Shown: positions 16,150 to 26,540 of the stretch, one piece after another | How the letters are laid out: each line of letters starts with the position of its first letter | Numbering within the stretch: the first letter of the stretch is position 1 | NCBI GenBank assembly: GCA_008012315.1 | Contig: SSEL01000004.1 | Coordinates: forward strand, 62,001-126,000 | Source of the DNA: Rhodospirillaceae bacterium | GTDB taxonomy: Bacteria; Pseudomonadota; Alphaproteobacteria; Dongiales; Dongiaceae | Length of the DNA: 64,000 nt | Direction: 5' to 3' | Position numbers and translations under genes: made by a program | Notes under the pieces: generated by a model | The model's input: the letters and a program-made list of their open reading frames with translations, nothing else | What the model was told of the DNA's origin: nothing | Databases searched by the model: none

Positions 16150-17424
16150 ATGTTCCAGGCACTCAATTCTGTTTTTTCGCTGCTGATCGGCGCCGGCATC
16201 CTGGTTCTCGGCAATGGCTTGATCGGCATCTTGCTGCCGATCCGGCTCAGCATCGAGCATGTTTCATCTGAAACCACCGGTCTCATCATGTCGGCTTACT
16301 ATGCCGGGTTCATGCTGGGCAGCAAATATGGCCAGGTGGTCATTCAGCGTGTCGGGCATATCCGCACCTTTGCCGCTTTTGCGGCACTGCTGACCGTCAC
16401 GGTGATGGTCTGCGCCCTGATCTTCAATCCAGCTTTATGGGCCGTTTTGCGGGCGTCGATCGGCTTCTGCATGGCGGCACTCTATGCCACGATCGAAAGC
16501 TGGCTGAATGTCCGCAGCAGCAATGAAAACCGTGGCCAGGTCCTGTCGCTCTATATGGTGACCAACTATCTGGCTTCCTGCCTTGGCCAGTTCCTGGTCA
16601 ATGCGCGGGCGCCGTCAGGCGTGGAGCTCTTCTGCCTCGCGGCGCTGCTGACCTCGCTCTCGCTGGTGCCGGTGGTGATGACGCGGGTTGCCGGCCCGGA
16701 GATTAGCGGCATCCGGCCTCTGGCGTTGAAAAGCCTCTATCTGGCATCACCCCTCGGCGTGGCGGCGACCTTCGGCGCAGGTCTGCTCAGCGGCGCCTTC
16801 TATGCTTTGGGAGCCGTTTACGCCAATCAGATCGGATTGTCGGTTTTCGAGGTTTCGCTGTTCGTGGGGGGACCGGTGTTCGGCGGGCTCATTCTGCAAT
16901 GGCCGATCGGCCGGTTGAGCGACCGCTACGACCGGCGCACGGTCTTGCTGACCGTCCTGGTCGGCGCCGCAACAGCCAGCCTCGTCCTTTCGATTCTCAG
17001 CATCAGCGCCGCGGCCTTGACACCGCTGCTCATTGCCAGTGCCGTTCTCGGCGCCTGCCTCGCCACGATCTATCCGATCGCCGTTGCGCATGCTTTCGAT
17101 TATATCGACCGCGCCGTGATGGTGTCGGCCAATAGCAGCATGCTGTTCATCTGGTCGATCGGTGCCACAGCCGGCCCGCTGATCGCCTCTTTCGTGATGG
17201 GGCAGGTCGGGCCGACCGGCCTGTTCTTCTATCTGACGGTCGTTGCCGTGATCATTGCCGGTTTCACCCGCTATCGCATGAGCGTCCGCCAAGCCTTGCC
17301 GGCAAGCGAGCAGTCCAGCTTCGTGCCGCTGACGACATCTTCCGCCATTGCCGGTGCGCTCGATCCGCGCGCCGATCCATTGCCGGAATTCTATTACGAT
17401 GATGTCGATCCGGGCGATCGCTGA
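16150..17424 (+). CDS. MFS transporter, YcaD-like
   Basis: 424 residues with twelve predicted hydrophobic segments. The loop motif GRLSDRYDRRTVLL between the two halves is the MFS signature, and YATIESWLNVRSSNENRGQVLSLYMVTNYLASCLGQ fits the YcaD-type subgroup of proton-linked exporters or importers. The C-terminal ~45 residues are acidic and cytoplasmic. Substrate unknown. It stands alone and ends at a strong bidirectional terminator shared with betA. Confidence 0.85.
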   Translation: MFQALNSVFSLLIGAGILVLGNGLIGILLPIRLSIEHVSSETTGLIMSAYYAGFMLGSKYGQVVIQRVGHIRTFAAFAALLTVTVMVCALIFNPALWAVLRASIGFCMAALYATIESWLNVRSSNENRGQVLSLYMVTNYLASCLGQFLVNARAPSGVELFCLAALLTSLSLVPVVMTRVAGPEISGIRPLALKSLYLASPLGVAATFGAGLLSGAFYALGAVYANQIGLSVFEVSLFVGGPVFGGLILQWPIGRLSDRYDRRTVLLTVLVGAATASLVLSILSISAAALTPLLIASAVLGACLATIYPIAVAHAFDYIDRAVMVSANSSMLFIWSIGATAGPLIASFVMGQVGPTGLFFYLTVVAVIIAGFTRYRMSVRQALPASEQSSFVPLTTSSAIAGALDPRADPLPEFYYDDVDPGDR

Positions 17425-17427
17425 AAA

Positions 17428-17464
17428 AGACGTCCCGTCAGGATCAATACCTGACGGGACGTCT
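17428..17464. terminator. Bidirectional terminator between MFS gene and betA
   Basis: AGACGTCCCGTCAGG (17428-17442) and CCTGACGGGACGTCT (17450-17464) form a perfect 15 bp stem with a 7-base loop. A-run before and T-rich tail after allow use from both sides. Confidence 0.9.
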
Positions 17465-17469
17465 CTATT

Positions 17470-19134
17470 TCAGCGCTGCGAAGTCCGCCAATTCTCGGCC
17501 ACGTAGACCGGCACATTGGCCTTCGGTAGCGGCGTTTTACCCAGGATCATATCCGAGCACTTTTCCGCCATCATGATGGTCGGCGCATTTAGATTGCCGC
17601 TGACCACGCTCGGCATGATCGAGGCATCGACCACCCGCAAACCTTCCAGCCCATGGACGCGCGCCTGGGGATCGACCACCGCCATCTCGTCGGTTCCCAT
17701 CTTGCAGGTGCAAGAGGGGTGATAGGCGCTGTCGCCGCGCTCGCGGACGAAGGCATCGATCTCGGCATCCGTCTTCACATGGTCGCCGGGACTGATTTCA
17801 GGCCCGCGGAAAGGCTCGAACGCCTTTTGCGCAAAAATCTCGCGCGTCAGTTTCACCGCATCGCGGAATTCGCGGCGATCCTGCTCTTCCTTCAGATAGT
17901 TCGGCTGGATGATCGGGTGCTGGCGCGGGTCGGTGGATTTCAGTTTGATCCAGCCGCGCGATGCCTGGCGCATATTGCCGATATGCACCTGATACGCATG
18001 GCAGGTGCCGTTCTGGCGGCCGTGATCATTGACCGTCGAGGGCAGGAAGTGGAACTGCAGGTTCGGATGTTCGATGCCGGCCTGCGAGCGGATGAACCCG
18101 CCGGCTTCGAGATGAGCCGAGGTGCAGACGCCGCTGCGGGTCAGGAACCATTGCACGCCGGCCAAAGCCATCGGCACCGGCTTCGTATAGGTATAAAGCG
18201 TGATCGGCTTGGTGCATTGCTGCTGGATATACATCTCCAGATGTTCCTGGAGATTCTGGCCGACGCCCGGCAGGTCGTGTTTGACCTCGACCCCGACCTC
18301 CCGCAGATGATCCGCCGGACCGATGCCGGAGAGCATCAGCAATTGCGGCGAGTTGATCGCGCCGCCGGAGCAGATGACCTCGCGTTCCGCCCGATAGCGC
18401 TTCACCTGGCCGTTCTGCACGAATTCAACACCGACCGCCCGCTGGCCTTCCAGAATGATGCGCTGGGTGAGGGCGCGGGTTTCCACGGTGACATTCGAAC
18501 GCTTTTCCGCCGGATGCAGATAGGCCATGGCGGCGGACCAGCGGCGGCCGTTATGGATGGTCATATCCATCCGGCCGACGCCTTCCTGCTGATAGCCGTT
18601 CATGTCCTTGGTGAAGGGATAGCCAGCCTGCTGGGCGGCCTCGATGAAGGCATCGAAGAGCACATTCTGCTGCGTGCCGGTATGAACCCAGAGCGGGCCG
18701 CTATCGCCGCGATATTCATCGCCGCCGATTTCCCGCGTTTCCGCGCGGCGGAAATAGGGGAGGATTTCCTGATAGGACCAGCCGTCGCAATTTTCCTTGA
18801 AGGCCCAGCGATCGTAATCCAGTGCATGGCCGCGGATATAGACCATGGCGTTCAGCGATGACGAGCCGCCGAGGACACGGCCGCGCGGCCAGTACATGAC
18901 GCGGTTGTTCATGTAAGCCTGCGGTTCGGTGTTGTAGTACCAATTATATTTGTCGTCGCACAGATTATACATCAGCGCGGCCGGCATGTGGATTTTCCAG
19001 TTCCACCATTCATCCCTGGGACCGGCTTCCAGCACGCAAACCGAATGGCCCTCGGCCGAAATCCGGTTCGTCAGGACGCAGCCGGCGGAACCGGCGCCCA
19101 CGATCACATAGTCGAAAGTCGCATCGAAATTCAT
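17470..19134 (-). CDS. betA: Choline dehydrogenase (GMC oxidoreductase)
   Basis: 554-residue flavoprotein that oxidises choline to betaine aldehyde. The FAD-binding DYVIVGAGSAGCVLTNRIS opens the protein; GMC signatures WPRGRVLGGSSSLNAMVYIRG and GAINSPQLLMLSGIG and the C-terminal DSAYHPSCTCKMG with catalytic His follow. It is last in betI-betB-betA with a 16 bp gap to betB. The frame stays open far upstream through betB antisense, but the FAD motif and family length fix the start at 19134. Confidence 0.92.
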   Translation of the reverse strand: MNFDATFDYVIVGAGSAGCVLTNRISAEGHSVCVLEAGPRDEWWNWKIHMPAALMYNLCDDKYNWYYNTEPQAYMNNRVMYWPRGRVLGGSSSLNAMVYIRGHALDYDRWAFKENCDGWSYQEILPYFRRAETREIGGDEYRGDSGPLWVHTGTQQNVLFDAFIEAAQQAGYPFTKDMNGYQQEGVGRMDMTIHNGRRWSAAMAYLHPAEKRSNVTVETRALTQRIILEGQRAVGVEFVQNGQVKRYRAEREVICSGGAINSPQLLMLSGIGPADHLREVGVEVKHDLPGVGQNLQEHLEMYIQQQCTKPITLYTYTKPVPMALAGVQWFLTRSGVCTSAHLEAGGFIRSQAGIEHPNLQFHFLPSTVNDHGRQNGTCHAYQVHIGNMRQASRGWIKLKSTDPRQHPIIQPNYLKEEQDRREFRDAVKLTREIFAQKAFEPFRGPEISPGDHVKTDAEIDAFVRERGDSAYHPSCTCKMGTDEMAVVDPQARVHGLEGLRVVDASIMPSVVSGNLNAPTIMMAEKCSDMILGKTPLPKANVPVYVAENWRTSQR

Positions 19135-19150
19135 CGTCTTACTTCCCCGC

Positions 19151-20605
<1,455 letters not shown>

Positions 20606-20609
20606 AGCG

Positions 20610-21203
20610 TTATTCCATCGGTATGTTCAGATTCAGTTTCGCGTTCAGATAATCGATCACCAGGAGCCGGGCCGTTTCACCATTGGGCGGTTCCCGTTTG
20701 AGCGCCGCGCGCAGCCACAAGCCGTCGATAAGCGATGCAACGAGGGTAGCGATGGCCTGCACATCATGTCCCGGTGTGAGCGGTCGCAAAGCATCGACCA
20801 GGTTATCGTGCAGCCGACCGACGATGATGCGCTGCACCCGAGCCAGACGTTCATTGTTGGGCACCTGCGCCCAAAAGGCGAGCCAGGCGGAAACACCTTC
20901 TGGGGTGAAGACCTCGGAACCCATATTACCATCGATCACGGCCATCAGCCGTTCAACTGGAGTCTTGGCCCCTCTCAACCGGCTGACCACGGCGAGCCGC
21001 AGATTCGTGCCGAGCCGACGCAACGTCGCTTCGAGGAGATCGGCCTTGTCCTTGAAATAATGATGGACGATGCCGGTGGAGACGCCGGCCTTGGCGGAAA
21101 TCCGCGACAGGCTGGAATCGGCAAAGCCGACCTCGTGAATCGACGCGATGGTTGCATCGATCAATTGCCGTCGCCGGATTTCTTCCATGCCTAGTTTCGG
21201 CAC
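20610..21203 (-). CDS. betI: Choline-responsive TetR repressor BetI
   Basis: 197 residues. N-terminal helix-turn-helix ([44 protein letters not shown], residues about 7-50) and the BetI C-terminal domain ([31 protein letters not shown]). It would repress betIBA, and perhaps the divergent binding-protein gene, in the absence of choline. A candidate dyad lies at 21307-21320. A second, different BetI-like gene is at 13360. Confidence 0.9.
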   Translation of the reverse strand: MPKLGMEEIRRRQLIDATIASIHEVGFADSSLSRISAKAGVSTGIVHHYFKDKADLLEATLRRLGTNLRLAVVSRLRGAKTPVERLMAVIDGNMGSEVFTPEGVSAWLAFWAQVPNNERLARVQRIIVGRLHDNLVDALRPLTPGHDVQAIATLVASLIDGLWLRAALKREPPNGETARLLVIDYLNAKLNLNIPME

Positions 21204-21515
21204 TTTCCCCTCATCGGTTCGTCGGCCTTGTGCGGCCGGATTTTGACCGGCAGCGCAGGTGACAGATGGCCCGGGCCGCCTAAGTTGGTCATGATGCGGG
21301 TTTTATATTGGTCGATCAATCAAAAAAGACCCTTGGCCTTGGCGCAAAAGCGGCATAAGCTGACGCAGTCGGTGAGATTTCTCACCGCTGGAGCCCATAG
21401 ATTCTGCCGCTCTGACGTCCGCAAGAAGGCTGGGCAGGTTGAACCGACTGGCCTATCGCAAAGAAGGGCGCGGAATAAGCAGGTGGCGATCAACCTTGTG
21501 CTGGGAGGCACAGCG
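21204..21515. other. Divergent intergenic region betI / binding protein
   Basis: No gene recognised. It holds the candidate BetI dyad at 21307-21320 and a second inverted repeat, CGGTGAGA (21370-21377) with TCTCACCG (21380-21387), perfect in both arms. The frame of the binding-protein gene stays open back to about 21228, but the signal peptide and the GGGAGG ribosome site at 21503-21508 place its start at 21516. Confidence 0.5.
21307..21320. promoter_or_regulatory. Candidate BetI box
   Basis: ATTGGTCGATCAAT is a dyad with two mismatches and resembles the ATTGAACGTTCAAT-like core of known BetI operators. It is between the divergent betI and transporter genes, 104 bp from betI. Confidence 0.45.
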
Positions 21516-22445
21516 ATGAACTTTCGTATGCTCGCGATGGCGACTGTCTTTACGGTTGCCTCTTTCACAGCCGCGCAGGCGGCGGAACCGGATTCCTGCA
21601 AGAAGGTCCATCTGGCCGATGTGGGCTGGACCGACAACACCGCAATCAACGGGCTGTTTACCACGACGCTGAAGGGTCTTGGCTATGAGCCGAAGGTCGA
21701 TACCCTGGCACTGCCCGTGATCCTGGAAAGCCTCAAGAATAAAGATCTCGACATCTTCCTCGACAACTGGATGCCGTCGAACGCAGCCAATGTGAAGCCT
21801 TATCTCGACGCCAAGACCATCGATCAACTGAAGCCCAATCTGGTCGGCGCCGGTTATGGTCCGGTGGTGCCGGATTATGTCGCCGCTGCCGGCGTCAAGG
21901 ATATCAAGGACCTCGCGACCAATAGCGACAAGTTCAAGAAGAAGTTCTATGGCATCGAGCCGGGCAACGACGGCAACAAGATCGTCCAGGCCAAGATCGA
22001 TGATCCGGCAAATGGCCTGAAGGGCTGGAAGCTGGTCGAATCGTCTGAGCAGGGCATGCTGGCCGAAGCGCAGAAGAAAATGGCCAAGAAGGAATGGATC
22101 GTGTTCCTCGGCTGGGCGCCGCATCCGGTGATGGGTGCAATGCCGCTGGTCTATCTGACCGGCTTCGAAAAGGACGGCTTCGGCGAAGCGCAGATCCATA
22201 CGCTGACCCGCCCGGGTTATTCGCAGGAATGCACCAATGTCGGCAAATTGCTGGACAACCTGCAATTCGACCTGAAGATGGAAAGCGCGATCATGGATGA
22301 GATCGGCAAGGGGCAAGACGGCGAAAAGGCCGCCACTGCCTGGCTGAAGAAGAATCCGGCCGTGCTCGATAAATGGCTCGCGGGCGTCACCACCGCGGAT
22401 GGCCAGGATGGTGCTGCGGCTGTGAAGAAAAGTCTCGGTCTCTAA
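21516..22445 (+). CDS. Choline/betaine ABC transporter substrate-binding protein
   Basis: 309 residues, OpuAC/ChoX family with a signal peptide (MLAMATVFTVASFTAAQA-AE). Binding-pocket segments VHLADVGWTDN, IFLDNWMPSN and FLGWAPHPVMG carry the aromatic residues expected for trimethylammonium caging, and all align with the paralogue at 14198. It is the first gene of a set continuing with a permease and an ATPase. A strong hairpin at 22459-22495 separates it from them, so it may be made in excess. Confidence 0.9.
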   Translation: MNFRMLAMATVFTVASFTAAQAAEPDSCKKVHLADVGWTDNTAINGLFTTTLKGLGYEPKVDTLALPVILESLKNKDLDIFLDNWMPSNAANVKPYLDAKTIDQLKPNLVGAGYGPVVPDYVAAAGVKDIKDLATNSDKFKKKFYGIEPGNDGNKIVQAKIDDPANGLKGWKLVESSEQGMLAEAQKKMAKKEWIVFLGWAPHPVMGAMPLVYLTGFEKDGFGEAQIHTLTRPGYSQECTNVGKLLDNLQFDLKMESAIMDEIGKGQDGEKAATAWLKKNPAVLDKWLAGVTTADGQDGAAAVKKSLGL

Positions 22446-22458
22446 TATTTGTCATTGA

Positions 22459-22506
22459 AGGCGGCCTCGGCTTCTATTCTAAGCCGAGGCCGCCTATTAT
22501 TTTATC
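22459..22506 (+). terminator. Hairpin between binding-protein and permease genes
   Basis: AGGCGGCCTCGGCTT (22459-22473) and AAGCCGAGGCCGCCT (22481-22495) form a perfect 15 bp stem with a 7-base loop, followed by a TATTATTTTATCTTTT tail. It would terminate most transcripts after the binding-protein gene, or protect its 3' end, with partial read-through to the permease. Confidence 0.85.
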
Positions 22507-22569
22507 TTTTGACCGTTTAGCCGCGGGTGAATCGTAAGGCCGGGTTACCGGAAAGATCGGGGAAAGCCA

Positions 22570-23442
22570 ATGGATCAGCTAGTAAACTGGATCACAGACA
22601 ATAAAATCCCTGTAGGTCCCTGGGCCAAAAGCTTCATTACTTGGATACAGACTAGTTTCGGCTTTTTCTTCGATTTCGTTTCAGAAAAAATCGGCGCGGG
22701 CATGGATGCCTCGGTCGAGTTGCTGAATAATGTCCCGCCCTTGGTCTTCATTGTCGTCTTCGCTGGCCTGGCCTATTGGCGACAACGGGACTGGAAGATT
22801 CCCTTGATCGTTGTCATAGGTTTCTTATTCATCCTGAATCAGAATCTCTGGGATGAGATGATCGCGACTCTGCTGCTGGTGCTCTATTCAACTCTGGTCA
22901 GTCTCGCGATCGGAATTCCGCTCGGTATTCTCTGTGCCCGCCGCCCGTGGCTTTACAACACCGTCGCCCCTGTCCTCGATATGATGCAGACGCTGCCGAG
23001 CTTCGTGTACCTGGTTCCGGCGCTCTTTCTCTTCGGGCTCGGCATGGTTCCCGGTGTTGTTGCGACAGTCATATTTGCCGTTGCTGCCCCGGTCCGTTTG
23101 ACATATCTCGGCATAACCCAGGTGCCGACCGCATTGGTGGAAGCCGGTGAGTCATTCGGGTGCACGAAATGGCAATTGCTCACAAGGGTGAAGCTGCCGG
23201 CTGCCATGCCAAGTATCATGGCGGGCGTTACACAAACTATTATGCTCTCGCTCTCCATGGTCGTGATCGCCGGCCTGGTTGGAGCCCCGGGGCTTGGATC
23301 GCCTGTGGTACGCGCTTTGGCTTCCGCAAATGTCAGTCTCGGTTTTGAGAGTGGACTTGCCATTGTTGCCTTGGCGATCATCCTCGATCGTGCCATGAAG
23401 CAGCCTACGCCTCGGCGGCGATTGGCGAAAAAGCCGGCTTGA
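22570..23442 (+). CDS. Quaternary-amine ABC transporter permease
   Basis: 290 residues with about seven hydrophobic segments, ProW/ChoW family. The cytoplasmic coupling motif EAGESFGCTKWQLLTRVKLPAAMPSIMAG is the EAA loop that contacts the ATPase, and NQNLWDEMIATLLLVLYSTLVSLAIGIPLGI is typical of the family. GGAAAGATCGGGGAA precedes the start. It forms a pair with the ATPase 10 bp downstream. Confidence 0.9.
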   Translation: MDQLVNWITDNKIPVGPWAKSFITWIQTSFGFFFDFVSEKIGAGMDASVELLNNVPPLVFIVVFAGLAYWRQRDWKIPLIVVIGFLFILNQNLWDEMIATLLLVLYSTLVSLAIGIPLGILCARRPWLYNTVAPVLDMMQTLPSFVYLVPALFLFGLGMVPGVVATVIFAVAAPVRLTYLGITQVPTALVEAGESFGCTKWQLLTRVKLPAAMPSIMAGVTQTIMLSLSMVVIAGLVGAPGLGSPVVRALASANVSLGFESGLAIVALAIILDRAMKQPTPRRRLAKKPA

Positions 23443-23452
23443 GGAGAAGGAT

Positions 23453-24655
23453 ATGAGCAACCCATCCACCGTTCGCTTCGAACATGTTGATGTCATCTTC
23501 GGTAAAAAAGCCAAAGACGCTGTCGCTTTGTTGGATGGCGGCGAGGGCCGCGACAGCATCCTCGACAAAACCGGTTCGCTCGTGGCCGTTCATGACGCGT
23601 CAGTTTTCGTCAATGAGGGCGAAATCCTGGTTTTGATGGGACTGTCGGGTTCAGGCAAATCCTCGCTGCTCCGCTGCATCAACGGCCTCAATAAGGTAAC
23701 GCGCGGGAAGGTGTTGGTGCATGACGGCAACCAGGAAATCGATGTCGCCTCCTGTGGCGGCGAGACCCTGCGTCGCCTACGCCAGAACCGTATCTCCATG
23801 GTGTTCCAGCAATTCGGCCTGATGCCCTGGTTGACCGTCCACGACAATGTCGGCTTCGGTCTCGATATTCGCGGCATGAAAAGGAACGAGCGCGATCGCC
23901 TGGTCGATGAGAAGATCCAATTGGTGCGGCTGGACAAGTTCGCCGACAAATTCGCCCATGAACTATCCGGCGGCATGCAGCAGCGTGTCGGTCTCGCCCG
24001 GGCTTTTGCGACCGAGGCGGATATTCTGCTGATGGATGAACCGTTCTCCGCCCTCGATCCGCTGATCCGCGAGCATCTGCAGGACGAACTCCTCGAACTC
24101 CAGCGCAACCTGAAGAAGACTATCGTCTTTGTCAGCCACGATCTCGACGAGGCGCTCAAGATCGGTAACCGCATCGCCATCATGGAAGCCGGTAAGGTGG
24201 TGCAGTTCGGTCCGCCGGAAGAAATCATTCTCAACCCGGTCAACGACTATGTCCGGCAATTCGTCGCCTCGATGAATCCGCTGACGGTGTTGAAGGGCGG
24301 AACCTTGATGCGGCCGGTGGCCGATCTGGTGCGCGAGCCGGGTAGCAGTTTCGTCCAGCTCGACCGGGCTGGTCGCTGCCGTTGCCGGCTGGACGATATC
24401 GGCCGGCCGATCGACCTGATGATCAATGGCCGCGCGGGCAGCTTCGTTCCCTATAGCAGCGAGCTCGATCTCGCCAATCTGCCGGATGATGTCATGGTCA
24501 GCGGTGGCGAGCGGACGCCGATGAAAGCCGCCGTCATGGTGCGGCAAATGACAAAACGGCCGCTGGTGCTGCTGAATGGCGACGGCGAGTTGATCGGCGT
24601 GGTCGGTGAGCATGAGCTGTATCGCGGGATGTTGCGCCAGACCGAATACGCCTGA
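23453..24655 (+). CDS. Quaternary-amine ABC transporter ATPase
   Basis: 400 residues, ProV/ChoV family. Walker A GLSGSGKSS (about residues 63-71), Q-loop VFQQFGLMPWLTV, signature LSGGMQQRVGLARA, Walker B ILLMDEPFSALDP and switch His VSHDLDEAL are all intact. A ~40-residue insertion before Walker A is usual for this family. The C-terminal ~120 residues are a regulatory extension that resembles degenerate CBS repeats rather than a clean pair. Confidence 0.92.
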   Translation: MSNPSTVRFEHVDVIFGKKAKDAVALLDGGEGRDSILDKTGSLVAVHDASVFVNEGEILVLMGLSGSGKSSLLRCINGLNKVTRGKVLVHDGNQEIDVASCGGETLRRLRQNRISMVFQQFGLMPWLTVHDNVGFGLDIRGMKRNERDRLVDEKIQLVRLDKFADKFAHELSGGMQQRVGLARAFATEADILLMDEPFSALDPLIREHLQDELLELQRNLKKTIVFVSHDLDEALKIGNRIAIMEAGKVVQFGPPEEIILNPVNDYVRQFVASMNPLTVLKGGTLMRPVADLVREPGSSFVQLDRAGRCRCRLDDIGRPIDLMINGRAGSFVPYSSELDLANLPDDVMVSGGERTPMKAAVMVRQMTKRPLVLLNGDGELIGVVGEHELYRGMLRQTEYA

Positions 24656-24690
24656 GCTTGACCGTATCGACGAGCCTGAAAGTTTCGACG

Positions 24691-25395
24691 ATGAGTAACG
24701 TCCGGGGTGTCCTGTTCGACAAGGACGGAACGCTGTTCGATTTCTACCGTACCTGGGGACCCGTCACCGAGGCGGCAGCCCTTGCCGTCGCGCAGGGCGA
24801 TCCGGCCAGGGCCGAGATCATTCTCACCGGCTCCGGCAAGGACCCGGAGACCGGTCGGTATCGGCCGGGTTCGCCCATCGCTTCCGGCAGCAATCAGGAG
24901 ATCGCCCAGCTTTGGGCCGATCTCCTCGGCCGTCATGATGAAGCGGGCGAGATCTACCGGCAGATGGAGGGCATGTTCCTGGACCGCCAGCGGCAAGGGG
25001 CCGTGCCGGTGCTCGATTTGCCGGCCTTCTTCGGCCGATTGCGGGATCGCGGCTTGAAGCTCGGCGTCGCGACGATGGACAGTGAATTGGGCGCCGTGAC
25101 GGCGTTGGACCGTTACGAAGCCCGCGCTTGCCTCGACTTCATCTGCGGCTTCGATACCGGCCACGGCGTGAAGCCGGGCGGCGGCATGGTCCAGGCCTTC
25201 GCGCGGCAAATGGGCATCGCTGCTGCCGATGTCACCGTGGTGGGCGACAGTCCGCATGATATCGAAATGGCGCGGGCCGGCGGGGCAGGGCGCGCGATCG
25301 GTGTCCTGACCGGGGTCAGTCCGCGCGAAGCCCTGCTGGATTACGGCGCCGATATCGTGATCGACAGCATCGCTGACCTGGAAGCCATCCTTTAG
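24691..25395 (+). CDS. HAD-family phosphatase, phosphoglycolate phosphatase-like
   Basis: 234 residues. HAD motif I LFDKDGTLFDF, motif II ATMDS, and motif IV VTVVGDSPHDIEMARAGG are present, with a helical cap between I and II. It follows the ABC ATPase by 35 bp and could be in the same transcript. Substrate unknown; phosphoglycolate or another small phosphate ester is a family-level guess. ATG at 24691 lies directly before the conserved core; an in-frame TTG at 24658 is less likely. Confidence 0.8.
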   Translation: MSNVRGVLFDKDGTLFDFYRTWGPVTEAAALAVAQGDPARAEIILTGSGKDPETGRYRPGSPIASGSNQEIAQLWADLLGRHDEAGEIYRQMEGMFLDRQRQGAVPVLDLPAFFGRLRDRGLKLGVATMDSELGAVTALDRYEARACLDFICGFDTGHGVKPGGGMVQAFARQMGIAAADVTVVGDSPHDIEMARAGGAGRAIGVLTGVSPREALLDYGADIVIDSIADLEAIL

Positions 25396-25403
25396 CTTTT
25401 CGG

Positions 25404-26540
25404 TCAGGGCCGGTTGCGCATTAGATGGGCGCGCATGGCTGAAAGCCCTTCGATCGTATGGCGCCGCCCGAAGCCGATGCGGAAGCGGTCGGCCGGCGTC
25501 CTGCTCAGGGCCGATTCATAGATGCTGGCTGGCAACAGGACGATGCCGTCTTCCTCCGCCAGTTTGCGGCAGAAGGTCTCGACACCGTCTTTGCCCTTGT
25601 AGCGGGGGAAGGCAATGCAGCCTCCATCCGGCACCGACCAGTCGAACAAATCGGAAAATTCGTCGAAGAAGGTATTCATGGCCCTGAGATTCTCGGCAAT
25701 CAGGTCGTGATTGCGCTTCAGGATCCGTTCACGTGCTTTTAAAGCGATGACGGCCAGATGTTCCGATGGGCCGGCATTGCAGATCGACAGGTAATGCTTG
25801 ATGCGTTCCATGCGTGACAGCAGCTCGCGATCGCGGCAGGCGATCCAGCCGATGCGCAAGCCCGGCAGGCCATAGGCCTTCGACATGACATTCAGCGACA
25901 AGCCGCGTTCATAGGCATCGGCGGCCTGGGGCAGCTGGATGCCGGGATCGCGTTCCAGTCCGCGATAGACCTCGTCCGACAGCAGATAAATGCCATGCTG
26001 GCGGCAAAGCGCGACCAAGGTGTTGAACTGGCCGCGATCCATCACCTTGCCGGTGGGATTATGCGGGAAGTTCACATAAATGAGCTTCGTCTTCGGCGTG
26101 ATCATCCGCTTGACGGCATCGACATCGAGCGCCCAGGCATTGCTTTCATCCAAAGGAATGCCTTCCGTCTTGCAGATCGTCATCGGCAGCGTCTCGGCCG
26201 ACTGATAATTCGGCGTGACGATCAGGGCATGATCATCCTTATCCAGGATCGCATGCATCGCCGCGAAGATTCCTTCCTCGGCGCCGGCAAAGCAGAGCAC
26301 ATCCGCCGCCTGCAGCGTTTCATAAGTCGAGGCCACGGCCGCGCGCAAAGGCGGCGTGCCGAAGGTTTCGATGTAGCAGAGCGGCATATTATGGAAGCTG
26401 TCGCGATCGGCCGGCTCCGCCATTTCCAGCAGCTCGTTCAGCGTCAAGGTCTCCATGTCCGACGCCGTCATGTGGTAACGCGCGCTGAATTCCCATTTCG
26501 ACAAATAGGTTTCCAATCGGAAATCGGGCAGCATGGTCAT
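25404..26540 (-). CDS. Class I/II pyridoxal-phosphate aminotransferase
   Basis: 378 residues. PLP-lysine segment SLNVMSKAYGLPGLRIGWIAC, the NFPHNPTGKVMDRGQF substrate/cofactor region, SDEVYRG with the cofactor-contact Asp and Tyr, and the C-terminal RFRIGFGRR arginine are visible. The first three bases overlap the preceding regulator gene as ATGA, so the two are co-translated. Likely controlled by that regulator. Substrate not deducible; the enzyme resembles capreomycidine/alanine-type members in length. Confidence 0.82.
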   Translation of the reverse strand: MTMLPDFRLETYLSKWEFSARYHMTASDMETLTLNELLEMAEPADRDSFHNMPLCYIETFGTPPLRAAVASTYETLQAADVLCFAGAEEGIFAAMHAILDKDDHALIVTPNYQSAETLPMTICKTEGIPLDESNAWALDVDAVKRMITPKTKLIYVNFPHNPTGKVMDRGQFNTLVALCRQHGIYLLSDEVYRGLERDPGIQLPQAADAYERGLSLNVMSKAYGLPGLRIGWIACRDRELLSRMERIKHYLSICNAGPSEHLAVIALKARERILKRNHDLIAENLRAMNTFFDEFSDLFDWSVPDGGCIAFPRYKGKDGVETFCRKLAEEDGIVLLPASIYESALSRTPADRFRIGFGRRHTIEGLSAMRAHLMRNRP

